Shown: positions 1 through 8,711 of the stretch, one piece after another
Layout: the number at the start of each line of letters is the position of its first letter
Position numbering within the stretch: the first letter of the stretch is position 1
Origin: Bradyrhizobium sp. RD5-C2
GTDB taxonomy: Bacteria > Pseudomonadota > Alphaproteobacteria > Rhizobiales > Xanthobacteraceae
Length of the DNA stretch: 64,000 bases
Assembly (NCBI RefSeq): GCF_019972155.1
Contig: NZ_BOVL01000019.1
Span: 165,466 to 229,465, forward strand
Reading direction: 5' to 3'
Position numbers and translations under genes: made by a program
Notes under the pieces: model-generated
Told to the model about the DNA's origin: nothing
The model's database searches: none
Seen by the model: the letters and a program-made list of their open reading frames with translations, nothing else

Positions 1-181
1 CAAGGACGCCGCCAAGACCCCGGCCGCGAAGGATGCCGCGCCCGCAGCACCGGCCGCAACAACCTCTGTTGCGCAGTCGGCGCCTGTGGCAGAACCGGTG
101 CCGCTGCCGGTCGCCCGGCCTGACATTCCGCAACCGGAGAAGCGGCGCACCCGGCGCACTCGCCATCACCGCGATCAATGA
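1..181 (+). CDS. C-terminal tail of a truncated gene, possibly lytic transglycosylase MltA
   Basis: The frame is open from base 2 to a TGA at 179-181, so only the last 59 residues are visible. They are rich in Ala and Pro (repeated AAK, PAA, APA) and end in a basic RRTRRTRHHRDQ tail, which looks like a disordered C-terminal extension. No catalytic motif lies inside the window. The stop overlaps the ATG of the next gene (ATGA), so the two are translationally coupled. In rhizobia the Smr gene commonly follows a murein transglycosylase A gene; that identity is inferred from gene order alone. Confidence 0.5.
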   Translation, partial: KDAAKTPAAKDAAPAAPAATTSVAQSAPVAEPVPLPVARPDIPQPEKRRTRRTRHHRDQ

Positions 182-768
182 AACGACCCGTGCCGATCCC
201 CGATCTGTCCGCTCCGTCGCGGCGCAAGCGTGCGCTGAGCGAGGAAGAGCGTGCGCTCTGGGAGAGCGTGGCCAAGCAGGTCAAGCCGCTGCGCAAGAAG
301 CCGGCCGCACCGAAAGCCCACGCCGCAGCTTCTGACCCGGCCACGCATCACGCCGCGGCCAAACCCATCCCGGTCAAGCCGGTGACGTCGGTCAAGGCCG
401 CGCCGGCGTCGCGCCCGCAGGTGCCGCCGCTGGCGCCGATCGGCCGCCGCGAACGTGCAAAACTGTCGCGCGGCCGGCAGGAGATCGATGCGCGGCTTGA
501 TCTGCACGGCATGACGCAGATCCGCGCGCATCGCAGGCTGTTCGCGTTCCTGCAACGCGCGCACAGCGACGGGCTCACCTTCGTGCTCGTCATCACCGGC
601 AAGGGCAAGGTCGGTGGGCTGGAGTCCGAACGCGGCGTGCTGCGCCGCCAGGTGCCTGAATGGCTCAGCCTGCCGGAATTCCGCTCGCTGGTCGTCGGCT
701 TCGAGGAAGCGCATATCGGCCACGGCGGCGAGGGCGCGCTCTATGTGCGCGTCCGGCGCGCGCGCTGA
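178..768 (+). CDS. Smr/MutS2-type domain protein
   Basis: A 196-residue protein. The basic, Ala/Pro-rich N-terminal half (about residues 1-95) looks disordered. The C-terminal half is an Smr domain: LDLHGMT, the family's LDxHG signature, at about residue 105, then VLVITGKG and a GVLRRQVPEWL segment. Smr domains bind or nick branched DNA or cleave RNA; stand-alone alphaproteobacterial copies are poorly characterised. The start ATG overlaps the stop of the preceding gene. The function is a family-level assignment. Confidence 0.85.
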   Translation: MKRPVPIPDLSAPSRRKRALSEEERALWESVAKQVKPLRKKPAAPKAHAAASDPATHHAAAKPIPVKPVTSVKAAPASRPQVPPLAPIGRRERAKLSRGRQEIDARLDLHGMTQIRAHRRLFAFLQRAHSDGLTFVLVITGKGKVGGLESERGVLRRQVPEWLSLPEFRSLVVGFEEAHIGHGGEGALYVRVRRAR

Positions 769-770
769 AC

Positions 771-1895
771 CTAAAAAGGTCTGACGATTCCGACGCGAGG
801 GATCAGCGTCACGATCCAGCCCAAAATCGTCGACTTGCGATCGTCTGACGGGATGGGCGGCACGTCCTTTGACGCCGGCAGCATCTTCACGGCATGCAGC
901 ATCAGGAACATGCAGACCGCCCAGTTCGAGATCCAGCGCGAATAGTCGAACACGGTCACGAACATCACCAGATAGCCGGCGCTAATCATGATGAGCGCGG
1001 CGAACACGATCCGCCGATGTAGCTCATTTGCGAGCGCGCCGATCAGCCGCGCGAAATAGCGCCACAGCGGCACATGCAGCCAGATCAGCAGCGCAAATAC
1101 CGGGACGCCGAGGATGTTCGAGGGCATCCGTGCCCAGGTGTCGGCGAACTCCTTCGACAGCGGCTGGTACCAGATGTAGCCGAACTGAAGCAGGTCGGTG
1201 CGCGACGGATCGGCCATCCGGCTTTGCAGGTGACGGATGAATTCGTCATCGGGCACCTCGACCGTGCCGGCGAACTGCGCGACCAGGAACAGGATGCCGA
1301 CCGCGGCGACTGCCACGAGGCCGACGGCGATGCTTCGCGGCGTCACGCGTTGCATCAGATAGAAGCGCAGCACCACGATCGCGGCGATGGTCGGAACATA
1401 CATCAGGACGAAGATGTGATGGACCAGGATCAGCAGGATCGAGAACAGCGCCGCGATCAGCACATAGATGACCGAGCGCGCCGGGATCAGCAGCAGCGCG
1501 ATCGTCAGCGCACAGCCATAGATGTCGAAATGGCCGAGCGTGTGCATGAAATTCTTCAGGAAGAACGGCGATCCCGCGATGAAAATGAACAGCGGCCAAA
1601 GCGCGTCGTCGAAGCCGAATGTCCGCTGGAACAGTTTGACGAACAGGGCGAGCGTCACCAGCCAGACAGCGCCGGCCAGCGCGAACACCAGCCACACCGG
1701 CACCTTGTCGGTAAACAGCGACACGATCGCGCCGATCAGCGCGCGCTTGGTGAAGCCGTAGTGATAGTCGACCAGGAGATGGATGTAGGGAACGAAGGGC
1801 GGCAGTGCGATCTTGTGCAGGAACACCCCGACCAGCACGGCCGCATTGACGGTCAGCATCAAGCGCCAGGGTCTCTCCCAGATTCGCAGACTCAT
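771..1895 (-). CDS. polytopic inner-membrane protein of unknown function
   Basis: A 374-residue protein with about nine or ten hydrophobic segments and short basic loops, for example residues 12-30, 64-88, 98-110 and 130-175. A loop with acidic and aromatic residues at about 208-255 may face the periplasm. The layout resembles EpsG-like or GT-C-type membrane proteins of surface polysaccharide pathways, but no signature motif is visible and I do not assign a function. It converges on the Smr gene with a 2-base gap and is transcribed alone from the intergenic repeat region near 1900. Confidence 0.75.
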   Translation of the reverse strand: MSLRIWERPWRLMLTVNAAVLVGVFLHKIALPPFVPYIHLLVDYHYGFTKRALIGAIVSLFTDKVPVWLVFALAGAVWLVTLALFVKLFQRTFGFDDALWPLFIFIAGSPFFLKNFMHTLGHFDIYGCALTIALLLIPARSVIYVLIAALFSILLILVHHIFVLMYVPTIAAIVVLRFYLMQRVTPRSIAVGLVAVAAVGILFLVAQFAGTVEVPDDEFIRHLQSRMADPSRTDLLQFGYIWYQPLSKEFADTWARMPSNILGVPVFALLIWLHVPLWRYFARLIGALANELHRRIVFAALIMISAGYLVMFVTVFDYSRWISNWAVCMFLMLHAVKMLPASKDVPPIPSDDRKSTILGWIVTLIPRVGIVRPF

Positions 1896-1942
1896 CGATC
1901 GCCCACTCTCGTCGTCCTGGGCAAGCGAAGCGCGACCCGGGA

Positions 1943-2038
1943 CCCATAACCACCGAAGGCAGCTTTTAGAAGGAATGTCGTCCCGAGTCTTGGTTACTGG
2001 GGGCTGCAGGGGTTATGGGCCCCGGCCTTCGCCGGGGC
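1943..2038. repeat. intergenic inverted repeat and strong hairpin
   Basis: Between hslU and the membrane-protein gene, CCCATAACC (1943-1951) pairs with GGTTATGGG (2011-2019). It is followed by a perfect 8-bp stem, GCCCCGGC-CTTC-GCCGGGGC (2019-2038). This resembles the dispersed palindromic repeats of Bradyrhizobium intergenic regions. The 2019-2038 hairpin lies just past the hslU stop and could stabilise or end that transcript, although no T-run follows. Confidence 0.6.
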
Positions 2039-2054
2039 GACGATGACTGTACGT

Positions 2055-3359
2055 CTACAAAATAAACCGGCTGAGATCGGCGTTCTTGGCGAGGTCGCCG
2101 ACATGCTTGGTCACGTAATCGGCGTCGACCTGAATGGTCTCGCCGTGGCGATCAGGGGCGGTGAAGGAGATCTCGTCCAGCACCCGCTCCATCACGGTCT
2201 GCAGCCGCCGCGCGCCGATATTCTCGACCGTGGAATTGACCGCAACGGCAACATCGGCCAGCGCGTCGATCGCGCCGTCGGTGATGTCGAGCGTGACGCC
2301 CTCGGTCTTCAGCAGCGCGACATATTGCTTGATCAGCGACGCCTCCGGCTCGGTCAGGATCCGGCGCATGTCGTCGCGGGACAGCGCCTGCAGCTCGACG
2401 CGGATCGGCAGGCGGCCCTGCAACTCCGGCAGCAGGTCCGACGGCTTGGCGATATGGAAGGCGCCCGAGGCGATGAACAGGATGTGGTCGGTCTTGACCG
2501 CGCCGTGCTTGGTCGAGACCGTGGTGCCTTCGATCAGCGGCAGCAGATCGCGCTGCACGCCTTCGCGCGAGACGTCGCCGCCCTGGCGGTTCTCGCGCAC
2601 GCAGATCTTGTCGATCTCGTCGAGGAAGACGATGCCGTTGTTCTCGACGGCGCTGATCGCCTCCTGCACCAGCTGGTCGGTGTCGAGCAACTTGTCGGAT
2701 TCCTCGTTGACGAGGATCTCGTGCGAACCTTCCACGGTCAGGCGGCGGGTCTTGCTGCGTCCGCCCATCTTGCCGAAGATATCGCCGAGCGAGATCGCGC
2801 CCATCTGGGCGCCGGGCATGCCGGGGATTTCGAACATCGGCATGCCGCTGCCGGACGACTGCGTCTCGATCTCGATTTCCTTGTCGTTGAGCTCGCCGGC
2901 GCGCAGCTTCTTGCGGAACGACTCCCGCGTCGCCGGGCTCGATGCGGGACCGACCAGCGCATCCAGCACGCGCTCCTCGGCGGCGAGCTGGGCTCGGGCC
3001 TGGACGTCCTTGCGCTTGCGCTCGCGGGTCTGCGAAATCGCTACCTCGACGAGGTCGCGGACGATCTGCTCGACGTCGCGGCCGACATAGCCGACCTCGG
3101 TGAACTTGGTGGCTTCGACCTTGAGGAACGGCGCGCCCGCGAGCTTGGCGAGCCGCCGCGCGATCTCGGTCTTGCCGACGCCGGTCGGCCCGATCATCAG
3201 GATGTTCTTGGGCAGAACCTCCTCGCGCAGGGAACCGGCAAGCTGCAGCCTCCGCCAGCGGTTGCGCAGCGCGATCGACACCGCGCGCTTGGCATCGGCC
3301 TGGCCGACGATGAAACGGTCAAGTTCAGAAACGATTTCGCGGGGGGAGAAGTCGGTCAT
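2055..3359 (-). CDS. hslU: HslU, ATPase subunit of the HslUV protease
   Basis: A 434-residue AAA+ unfoldase that feeds substrates to the HslV peptidase in the cytoplasm. The N-terminus has the family start FSPREIVSELDRFIVGQ and a Walker A GPTGVGKT at about residues 57-64. The pore loop GYVGRD follows at about 91-96. Walker B is IVFLDEIDKI near 245. The C-terminus ends DLSRFIL, the tail that docks into HslV. The insertion (I) domain lies between Walker A and B. Length matches the family. Two genes (DUF2585, GNAT) separate it from hslV on the same strand, so the four probably form one transcription unit. Confidence 0.97.
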   Translation of the reverse strand: MTDFSPREIVSELDRFIVGQADAKRAVSIALRNRWRRLQLAGSLREEVLPKNILMIGPTGVGKTEIARRLAKLAGAPFLKVEATKFTEVGYVGRDVEQIVRDLVEVAISQTRERKRKDVQARAQLAAEERVLDALVGPASSPATRESFRKKLRAGELNDKEIEIETQSSGSGMPMFEIPGMPGAQMGAISLGDIFGKMGGRSKTRRLTVEGSHEILVNEESDKLLDTDQLVQEAISAVENNGIVFLDEIDKICVRENRQGGDVSREGVQRDLLPLIEGTTVSTKHGAVKTDHILFIASGAFHIAKPSDLLPELQGRLPIRVELQALSRDDMRRILTEPEASLIKQYVALLKTEGVTLDITDGAIDALADVAVAVNSTVENIGARRLQTVMERVLDEISFTAPDRHGETIQVDADYVTKHVGDLAKNADLSRFIL

Positions 3360-3420
3360 TGGCTCTAGCTAGGTTGAAAAGGTGGTCTCGGCAAGCGGCA
3401 GTCTTCCAGGGCATGATCCC

Positions 3421-4017
3421 CTAAAGGATCGGCGGCCCAGCCTGCCAGTGCCTGATCGCCTCGAACGGGTGGATCAGCATGATGATGTTCAGTGTCAGAT
3501 TGTCGCGAATGTGCAGCAGCATCACGGTTTCGAACACAACTCCAAGCGCGACGGTTGCGGCGACCGGCAGCTTGCGCGCCAGCAGGAAACCCAAAACCAT
3601 CGCAAGCGTGTCCGACACCGAATTGACGATGGTGTCGCCGTAATAATCGAGCGAGATCGTGCCGGCGCGGTAGCGCTCGATGATCCAGTTGGAGTTTTCG
3701 ACGAGCTCCCAGCTGCCTTCGACCAGCATCGCGACAATCAGCCGCCCGGGCCAGGCGAGCCGGGGCAGCAGCAGGAAGGTCAGGCCATAGAACAGCAGGC
3801 CATGCAGTATGTGCGACAGCGTGTACCAATCGGCGATGTGCTGCGAATTCTGCGAGCTCTGCACCGTGCCGTGCCAGAGCTTGACATAGCCGCAGGCGCA
3901 GATCGGCAGACGGCCCATCGCATAGAGCAGCGCGGCCTGCAGCACGAGCAGCGCGGCGGCGATCGCAAACCATTGCCACGCCGGAACATTGGTGTCGGGC
4001 TTTGGCGCGAGTGTCAT
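3421..4017 (-). CDS. DUF2585 family membrane protein
   Basis: A 198-residue integral membrane protein with about four hydrophobic segments (near residues 14-33, 68-92, 130-150 and 155-172). Features typical of the DUF2585 family are a Cys-Gly pair after the first segment (PICACGYVKLWHG) and VEGSWELVENSNWIIERYR in the middle. Its role is unknown. Its 3' end follows hslV and the GNAT gene, and its start overlaps the GNAT stop by 4 bases, so it belongs to the hslV-GNAT-DUF2585-hslU unit, an order usual in Bradyrhizobiaceae. Confidence 0.85.
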   Translation of the reverse strand: MTLAPKPDTNVPAWQWFAIAAALLVLQAALLYAMGRLPICACGYVKLWHGTVQSSQNSQHIADWYTLSHILHGLLFYGLTFLLLPRLAWPGRLIVAMLVEGSWELVENSNWIIERYRAGTISLDYYGDTIVNSVSDTLAMVLGFLLARKLPVAATVALGVVFETVMLLHIRDNLTLNIIMLIHPFEAIRHWQAGPPIL

Positions 4018-4499
4018 GCGTCGCGGACCATCAGCAGCGCAGGCCCGTCAGGCGTATCGACCATTCCGGCCTCCCGAAAGCCCGCCTTCGCATAGGCGCG
4101 CACGGCACGCGCATTGGCCGGATCGGGATCGGTGACGATGCGGGGCACGCCTTGCGCCAGCCAGTCGTCGACAAAGGCGCGGATCAGCGCCGAGCCGTGG
4201 CCACCCGCCGTCATGTCGGGCGCGCCGATGAAGAGATCGATGCCGCGGGTGCCTTCCGGTTGCTTGCCGAAGCCGGAATTCCACGCCGTCAGGTCGTAGC
4301 ACTGGATGTAACCGAAATCGTTGCCCTCGGCGGCAACGATGAACTGGTCCATCGCCGGCTCGTCGAGGTCGCCGCTGACGAGCGCATATTGCTCGGCCGG
4401 ATTGCCCCACCACTGGCGGACATGCGGCAACGCCAGCCACTGCCTGATCTGCGGCAGATCGGCCGTCGTCATCGGGCGGAAACGGTAGGGGCCGGCCAT
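4014..4499 (-). CDS. GNAT family acetyltransferase (AacA4/RimJ-like)
   Basis: A 161-residue GNAT protein: MAGPYRFRPMTTADLPQIRQWL is the N-terminal fold signature, and the acetyl-CoA-binding part is ARAVRAYAKAGF at about residues 128-139. The segment IDLFIGAPDMTAGGHGSALIRAFVD resembles aminoglycoside 6'-N-acetyltransferase-like chromosomal proteins. The native substrate is unknown, and its place between hslV and hslU gives no hint of a resistance role. It overlaps the DUF2585 start by 4 bases and sits 2 bases downstream of the hslV stop. Confidence 0.85.
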   Translation of the reverse strand: MAGPYRFRPMTTADLPQIRQWLALPHVRQWWGNPAEQYALVSGDLDEPAMDQFIVAAEGNDFGYIQCYDLTAWNSGFGKQPEGTRGIDLFIGAPDMTAGGHGSALIRAFVDDWLAQGVPRIVTDPDPANARAVRAYAKAGFREAGMVDTPDGPALLMVRDA

Positions 4500-4501
4500 G
4501 C

Positions 4502-5059
4502 TCAGCCGCCGATCGTCTCGATCGTCACGTTCCGGTTGGTGTAGACGCAGATGTCGGCAGCGATATCCAGCGCGCGGCGCACGATGGTCTCGGCGTCCTT
4601 GTCGGTATCGACCAGCGCGCGGGCCGCGGCGAGGGCATAGTTGCCGCCGGAGCCGATCGCCATGACCCCGGATTCGGGCTCCAGCACGTCGCCGGTGCCG
4701 GTCAGCACCAGGGAAACGTCCTTGTCGGCCACGATCATCATGGCTTCCAGCCGGCGCAGATAGCGGTCGGTCCGCCAGTCCTTGGCGAGCTCGACGGCCG
4801 CCCGGGTCAGCTGCCCCGGATATTGCTCCAGCTTGCTTTCCAGCCGCTCGAACAGGGTGAAGGCGTCGGCGGTGGCGCCGGCAAAGCCGCCGATCACGTC
4901 GCCCTTGCCGATCCGCCGGACCTTCTTGGCATTGGCCTTGATCACGGTCTGGCCGATCGAGACCTGCCCATCACCGCCGATCACCACCTTCCCGCCCTTG
5001 CGGACCGTGCAGATCGTGGTGCCATGCCAGACCGGCAGCTCATTTTGGGATGCTTGCAT
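4502..5059 (-). CDS. hslV: HslV, peptidase subunit of the HslUV protease
   Basis: A 185-residue threonine peptidase of the proteasome-beta family, which forms a dodecamer capped by HslU. The active-site Thr lies in HGTTICTVRK at about residues 14-15, after a short propeptide removed by self-processing. GGDGQV and GSGGNYALAAARAL are further family signatures. It is the first gene of a minus-strand unit that ends with hslU. The purine-rich AGAGAGGTAAC precedes the ATG. The upstream gap to hisB (5060-5241) holds CTTGCT followed by a C-rich element that might be a heat-shock promoter, but this match is weak. Confidence 0.97.
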   Translation of the reverse strand: MQASQNELPVWHGTTICTVRKGGKVVIGGDGQVSIGQTVIKANAKKVRRIGKGDVIGGFAGATADAFTLFERLESKLEQYPGQLTRAAVELAKDWRTDRYLRRLEAMMIVADKDVSLVLTGTGDVLEPESGVMAIGSGGNYALAAARALVDTDKDAETIVRRALDIAADICVYTNRNVTIETIGG

Positions 5060-5241
5060 AGGTTACCTCTCTTCCGGGCAGATTTAGGCGGTCGGGCAGG
5101 GGGTTACAATCGGGCGATTTAGCAAGGAATTTGGGTCACCATGGCCCGAAGTTAGGGCGTTTCGGGGTCATCCCGCAGTAGCGAAGGTGACATCAGCCTG
5201 TTAAAAGACCGGCGTTTTCGGCACGGGAAAGCTCAATCTTC

Positions 5242-5835
5242 ATGCGCACGGCAACCATCAAGCGCAAGACCAAGGAGACCGACATCGAGGTGACGGTCAA
5301 CCTCGACGGGGCAGGCGTATCCACGGTTTCGACCGGGATCGGCTTCTTCGACCATATGCTCGATCTCCTGGCCCGGCATTCGCGCATCGACATCACGGTG
5401 AAGGCGGATGGCGATCTCCATGTCGATTACCACCACACCACCGAAGACGTCGGAATCGCGCTCGGGCAGGCCGTGAAGCAGGCGCTCGGCAACATGGCCG
5501 GCATCACCCGCTACGCCTCGATCCACATGCCGATGGACGAGACGCTGTCGCGCGTCGTGATCGACATTTCCGGCCGCCCGGTGCTCGTGTTCAAGGTCGA
5601 GTTCCCGCGCGACAAGATCGGCGAGTTCGACACCGAGCTGGTGCGCGAATGGTTCAACGCCTTCGCGATGAACGCCGGCGTGACTCTCCACGTCGAGACC
5701 CTATATGGCGAGAACAGCCATCATATCTCCGAATCCTGCTTCAAGGGTTTGGCGAGGGCACTCCGGACGGCGGTTGCGATCGATCCGCGTGCCCAGGGCG
5801 AAGTGCCCTCGACAAAGGGTCAGCTCGGCGGCTGA
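5242..5835 (+). CDS. hisB: HisB, imidazoleglycerol-phosphate dehydratase
   Basis: A 197-residue enzyme that dehydrates imidazole glycerol phosphate to imidazole acetol phosphate in histidine synthesis. The Mn-binding histidine motifs are present: GFFDHMLDLLARHS at about residues 33-46, DYHHTTEDVGIALG at about 65-78, and HHISESCFKG near 158. It is the monofunctional form, without the phosphatase domain of the E. coli enzyme. It opens the plus-strand cluster hisB-DUF2628-hisH-hisA-hisF-hisE, divergent from hslV. Confidence 0.97.
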   Translation: MRTATIKRKTKETDIEVTVNLDGAGVSTVSTGIGFFDHMLDLLARHSRIDITVKADGDLHVDYHHTTEDVGIALGQAVKQALGNMAGITRYASIHMPMDETLSRVVIDISGRPVLVFKVEFPRDKIGEFDTELVREWFNAFAMNAGVTLHVETLYGENSHHISESCFKGLARALRTAVAIDPRAQGEVPSTKGQLGG

Positions 5836-5921
5836 CCCCGGGAGCATGATCCGGACACGGTGGCACCGGTTTTCCGGGAGATCATGCGGTAAGTAAGAGT
5901 CCATCCTCGGCGGAGCGTTCG

Positions 5922-6452
5922 ATGCCGGTCTATACAGTGCATGCCCCCGTGGCCAGCGGCGCCGATCTCGCGGCAGCCGACAAGTTCGTTTTCGTGCGCG
6001 ACGGCTTCCATTTCTGGGCCGCGGTCGCGGGGGTGATCTGGCTGGTCTGGCATCGGCTCTGGCTGGCGCTGATCGGCTGGCTGGTGCTGACTTTCGCGAT
6101 CGATTTTGCGCTGACCAAGCTCGGGATCGGCCGCGGCGCGATCTTGCTCGTCGACCTGGTGTTGATGGTACTGATCGGGCTGGAGGCCGCGACCTTGCAA
6201 CGCTGGACGCTGTCGCGGCGCAAATGGCGCCAGCTCGACATCGTCGTGGCCCACAACAGGGACGCCGCCGAGCGCCGCTTCTTCGAGCGCTGGACCGCGC
6301 GGCATCGCGGCGCCGTCAACGATCAGCGGTCCGTGGATCGCGGCGGGCCGCCGCCGACCCGGGACGTTCCGGGCCAGTCATTCTCAAAGCCCCCGCCGAT
6401 GCCGCAAGGCGGCATCATCGGATTGTTTCCAGAGCCAGGAGGATCGCGATGA
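5922..6452 (+). CDS. DUF2628 family membrane protein
   Basis: A 176-residue protein with two or three hydrophobic segments, at about residues 30-52 (the tryptophan-rich FWAAVAGVIWLVWHRLW), 53-66 and 71-88. A soluble, basic, Pro/Gly-rich tail follows. The N-terminus MPVYTVHAP matches the DUF2628 family. It sits between hisB and hisH in many Rhizobiales; no histidine-pathway role is known. Its stop overlaps the hisH ATG (ATGA at 6449-6452), which indicates coupling. Confidence 0.85.
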   Translation: MPVYTVHAPVASGADLAAADKFVFVRDGFHFWAAVAGVIWLVWHRLWLALIGWLVLTFAIDFALTKLGIGRGAILLVDLVLMVLIGLEAATLQRWTLSRRKWRQLDIVVAHNRDAAERRFFERWTARHRGAVNDQRSVDRGGPPPTRDVPGQSFSKPPPMPQGGIIGLFPEPGGSR

Positions 6453-7099
6453 GCGTTGCAATCATCGATTACGGCTCCGGCAATCTGCATTCGGCGGCGA
6501 AGGCGTTCGAGCGCGCCGCGCGCAGCATGGAGGATCCGCAAGCCATCAAGGTGACGCGCGATCCCGACGCGGTGTATCGCGCCGATCGCATCGTGCTGCC
6601 CGGTGTCGGCGCGTTCGCCGATTGCCGCCGCGGCGTCGACGCGGTCGACGGCATGCTGGAAGCGCTCACCGAGGCGGTGCGGGTCAAGGCGCGGCCGTTC
6701 TTCGGCATCTGCGTCGGCATGCAGTTGATGGCGACGCGCGGCAAGGAGCACGTCATCACCGAGGGCTTCAACTGGATCGGCGGCGATGTCGTGAAGATCG
6801 AGCCGCGCGACGAGAGCCTGAAGGTCCCGCACATGGGCTGGAACACGCTCGACATGGTGCGCGAGCATCCGGTGCTGGAGCGGCTGCCGCTCGGGCCGAA
6901 GGGACGCCACGCCTATTTCGTGCACTCCTATCACCTCAACGCTGCCAACGAGGCGGACGTGCTGGCGCGTGCCGACTATGGCGGGCCGGTGACCGCGATC
7001 GTCGGCAAGGACACCGCGATCGGCACCCAGTTTCACCCCGAGAAGAGCCAGCGCTTCGGCCTCGCTTTGATCTCCAATTTCTTGAAGTGGAAGCCGTGA
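6449..7099 (+). CDS. hisH: HisH, glutaminase subunit of imidazole glycerol phosphate synthase
   Basis: A 216-residue class I glutamine amidotransferase that supplies ammonia to HisF. The triad is visible: Cys in FFGICVGMQL at about residue 88, and His and Glu in TQFHPEKSQ near 197-199. The N-terminus VAIIDYGSGNLHS and the oxyanion strand LPGVGAFADC fit the family. An AGGAGG ribosome site precedes the ATG at 6449. Its stop overlaps the GTG of hisA by two bases. Confidence 0.97.
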   Translation: MSVAIIDYGSGNLHSAAKAFERAARSMEDPQAIKVTRDPDAVYRADRIVLPGVGAFADCRRGVDAVDGMLEALTEAVRVKARPFFGICVGMQLMATRGKEHVITEGFNWIGGDVVKIEPRDESLKVPHMGWNTLDMVREHPVLERLPLGPKGRHAYFVHSYHLNAANEADVLARADYGGPVTAIVGKDTAIGTQFHPEKSQRFGLALISNFLKWKP

Positions 7100-7827
7100 T
7101 TCTCTTTCCAGCGGTTGATCTGAAGAACGGCCAGTGTGTGCGCCTGGAACAGGGCGACATGGCGCGCGCCACCGTGTTCAATCTCGATCCGGCGGCGCAG
7201 GCCAAGAGCTTCGCCGCGCAGGGCTTCGAATATCTCCACGTCGTCGATCTCGACGGCGCCTTCGCCGGCAAGCCGATGAATGCGCATGCGGTGGAGGCGA
7301 TGCTGAAGGCCGTCACCATGCCGGTGCAGCTCGGCGGCGGCATCCGCGACCTCAAGACCATCGAGGCCTGGCTCGACAAGGGCATCACGCGCGTCATCAT
7401 CGGTACCGCGGCGGTGCGTGATCCGGAGCTCGTGAAGGGCGCGGCGAAGCAATTCCCCGGCCGCGTCGCGGTAGGCCTCGATGCGCGCGACGGCAAGGTT
7501 GCGGTCGAGGGCTGGGCCGAGACCTCGCATGTGACTGTTCTCGAGATCGCGCAGCGCTTCGAGGACGCCGGCGTCGCCGCGATCATCTTCACCGACATCG
7601 CCCGCGACGGCCTGCTCAAGGGCCTCAACCTCGAGGCCACGGTCGCCCTCGCCGACCGCATCTCGATTCCGGTGATTGCCTCCGGCGGCTTCGCCTCGAT
7701 CGACGACGTCAAGGCGCTGCTGGAGCCGCGTGCCAAGAAGCTCGCCGGCGCCATCGTCGGCCGCGCGCTCTACGACGGTCGGCTTGATCCCGCCGCCGCG
7801 CTCAAGCTGATCCGCAGCGCGGCCTAG
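7096..7827 (+). CDS. hisA: HisA, phosphoribosylformimino-5-aminoimidazole carboxamide ribotide isomerase
   Basis: A 243-residue TIM-barrel isomerase (ProFAR to PRFAR). The catalytic Asp lies in ILFPAVDLKNGQCVRL near residue 8; the second is in FTDIARDGLLKG near 130. Phosphate sites are QLGGGIR and IASGGFAS. I take the GTG at 7096 as the start because the protein then begins MILFPAVDLK as in the family; it overlaps the hisH stop, giving GTGA coupling. An 11-base gap leads to hisF. Confidence 0.97.
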   Translation: MILFPAVDLKNGQCVRLEQGDMARATVFNLDPAAQAKSFAAQGFEYLHVVDLDGAFAGKPMNAHAVEAMLKAVTMPVQLGGGIRDLKTIEAWLDKGITRVIIGTAAVRDPELVKGAAKQFPGRVAVGLDARDGKVAVEGWAETSHVTVLEIAQRFEDAGVAAIIFTDIARDGLLKGLNLEATVALADRISIPVIASGGFASIDDVKALLEPRAKKLAGAIVGRALYDGRLDPAAALKLIRSAA

Positions 7828-7838
7828 GAGACACAGAC

Positions 7839-8615
7839 ATGTTCAAGGTTCGCGTGATCCCCTGCCTCGACGTCAAGGACGGGCGCGTGGTCAAGGGCGT
7901 CAACTTCGTCGATTTGCGCGACGCCGGCGATCCGGTCGAGGCCGCGATCGCCTATGACGCCGCCGGCGCCGACGAGCTCACCTTCCTCGACATCACCGCC
8001 ACCCATGAGAACCGAGGCATCATGCTGGATGTTGTGCGGCGGACGGCGGAAGCCTGCTTCATGCCGCTGACCGTGGGCGGCGGCGTCCGCACCGTCGACG
8101 ACATCAAGATCCTGCTGCGGTCCGGCGCCGACAAGGTCTCGATCAATTCAGCGGCGGTCAGCCGCCGTGAGTTCGTCAAGGAAGCGGCCGAGAAGTACGG
8201 CGAGCAATGCATCGTGGTCGCGATCGACGCCAAGCGGGTCAAGCGCGCCGGCGGCTCGGACCGCTGGGAGATCTTCACCCATGGTGGGCGTAATGCCACC
8301 GGGATCGATGCCATCGAATATGCCCAGGAGGTCGTCGCGCTCGGCGCCGGCGAAATCCTGCTGACCTCGATGGACCGGGACGGCACCAGGCAGGGCTTTG
8401 ACCTGCCGCTGACCCGGCTGATCGCGGACAGTGTCCCCGTACCGGTCATCGCGTCCGGTGGCGTCGGCAATCTCGATCACCTGGTCGATGGCGTCCGCGA
8501 GGGTCATGCCACCGGCGTGCTGGCCGCGTCGATCTTCCACTTCGGGGAATTTACCATCCGCCAGGCCAAGGATCACATGGTGCGCGCCGGCCTGCCGATG
8601 CGGCTCGATCCCTAA
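7839..8615 (+). CDS. hisF: HisF, cyclase subunit of imidazole glycerol phosphate synthase
   Basis: A 258-residue TIM barrel that joins ammonia from HisH to PRFAR, giving IGP and AICAR. Catalytic Asp residues are in VIPCLDVKDGRVVKG (about residue 11) and LTSMDRDGTRQG (about 134). The phosphate sites TVGGGVRTV and IASGGVGN are intact. An AGGAG motif lies just before the ATG. A 96-base gap separates it from hisE. Confidence 0.97.
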   Translation: MFKVRVIPCLDVKDGRVVKGVNFVDLRDAGDPVEAAIAYDAAGADELTFLDITATHENRGIMLDVVRRTAEACFMPLTVGGGVRTVDDIKILLRSGADKVSINSAAVSRREFVKEAAEKYGEQCIVVAIDAKRVKRAGGSDRWEIFTHGGRNATGIDAIEYAQEVVALGAGEILLTSMDRDGTRQGFDLPLTRLIADSVPVPVIASGGVGNLDHLVDGVREGHATGVLAASIFHFGEFTIRQAKDHMVRAGLPMRLDP

Positions 8616-8711
8616 CGTGCGTGGTTTGGGACTCCTTGTCACAAAAATGCTAAGCCCCCACCTGAGGGATGGCACCAGAGCGGTGCCGGTGCGCATGCTT
8701 GAGTTGAGTTG

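Noticed and set aside
2043..3368. A 441-residue plus-strand open frame opposite hslU.
   Set aside because: It mirrors the complete hslU gene, has a His/Arg/Asp-rich composition typical of an antisense shadow and no recognisable motif.
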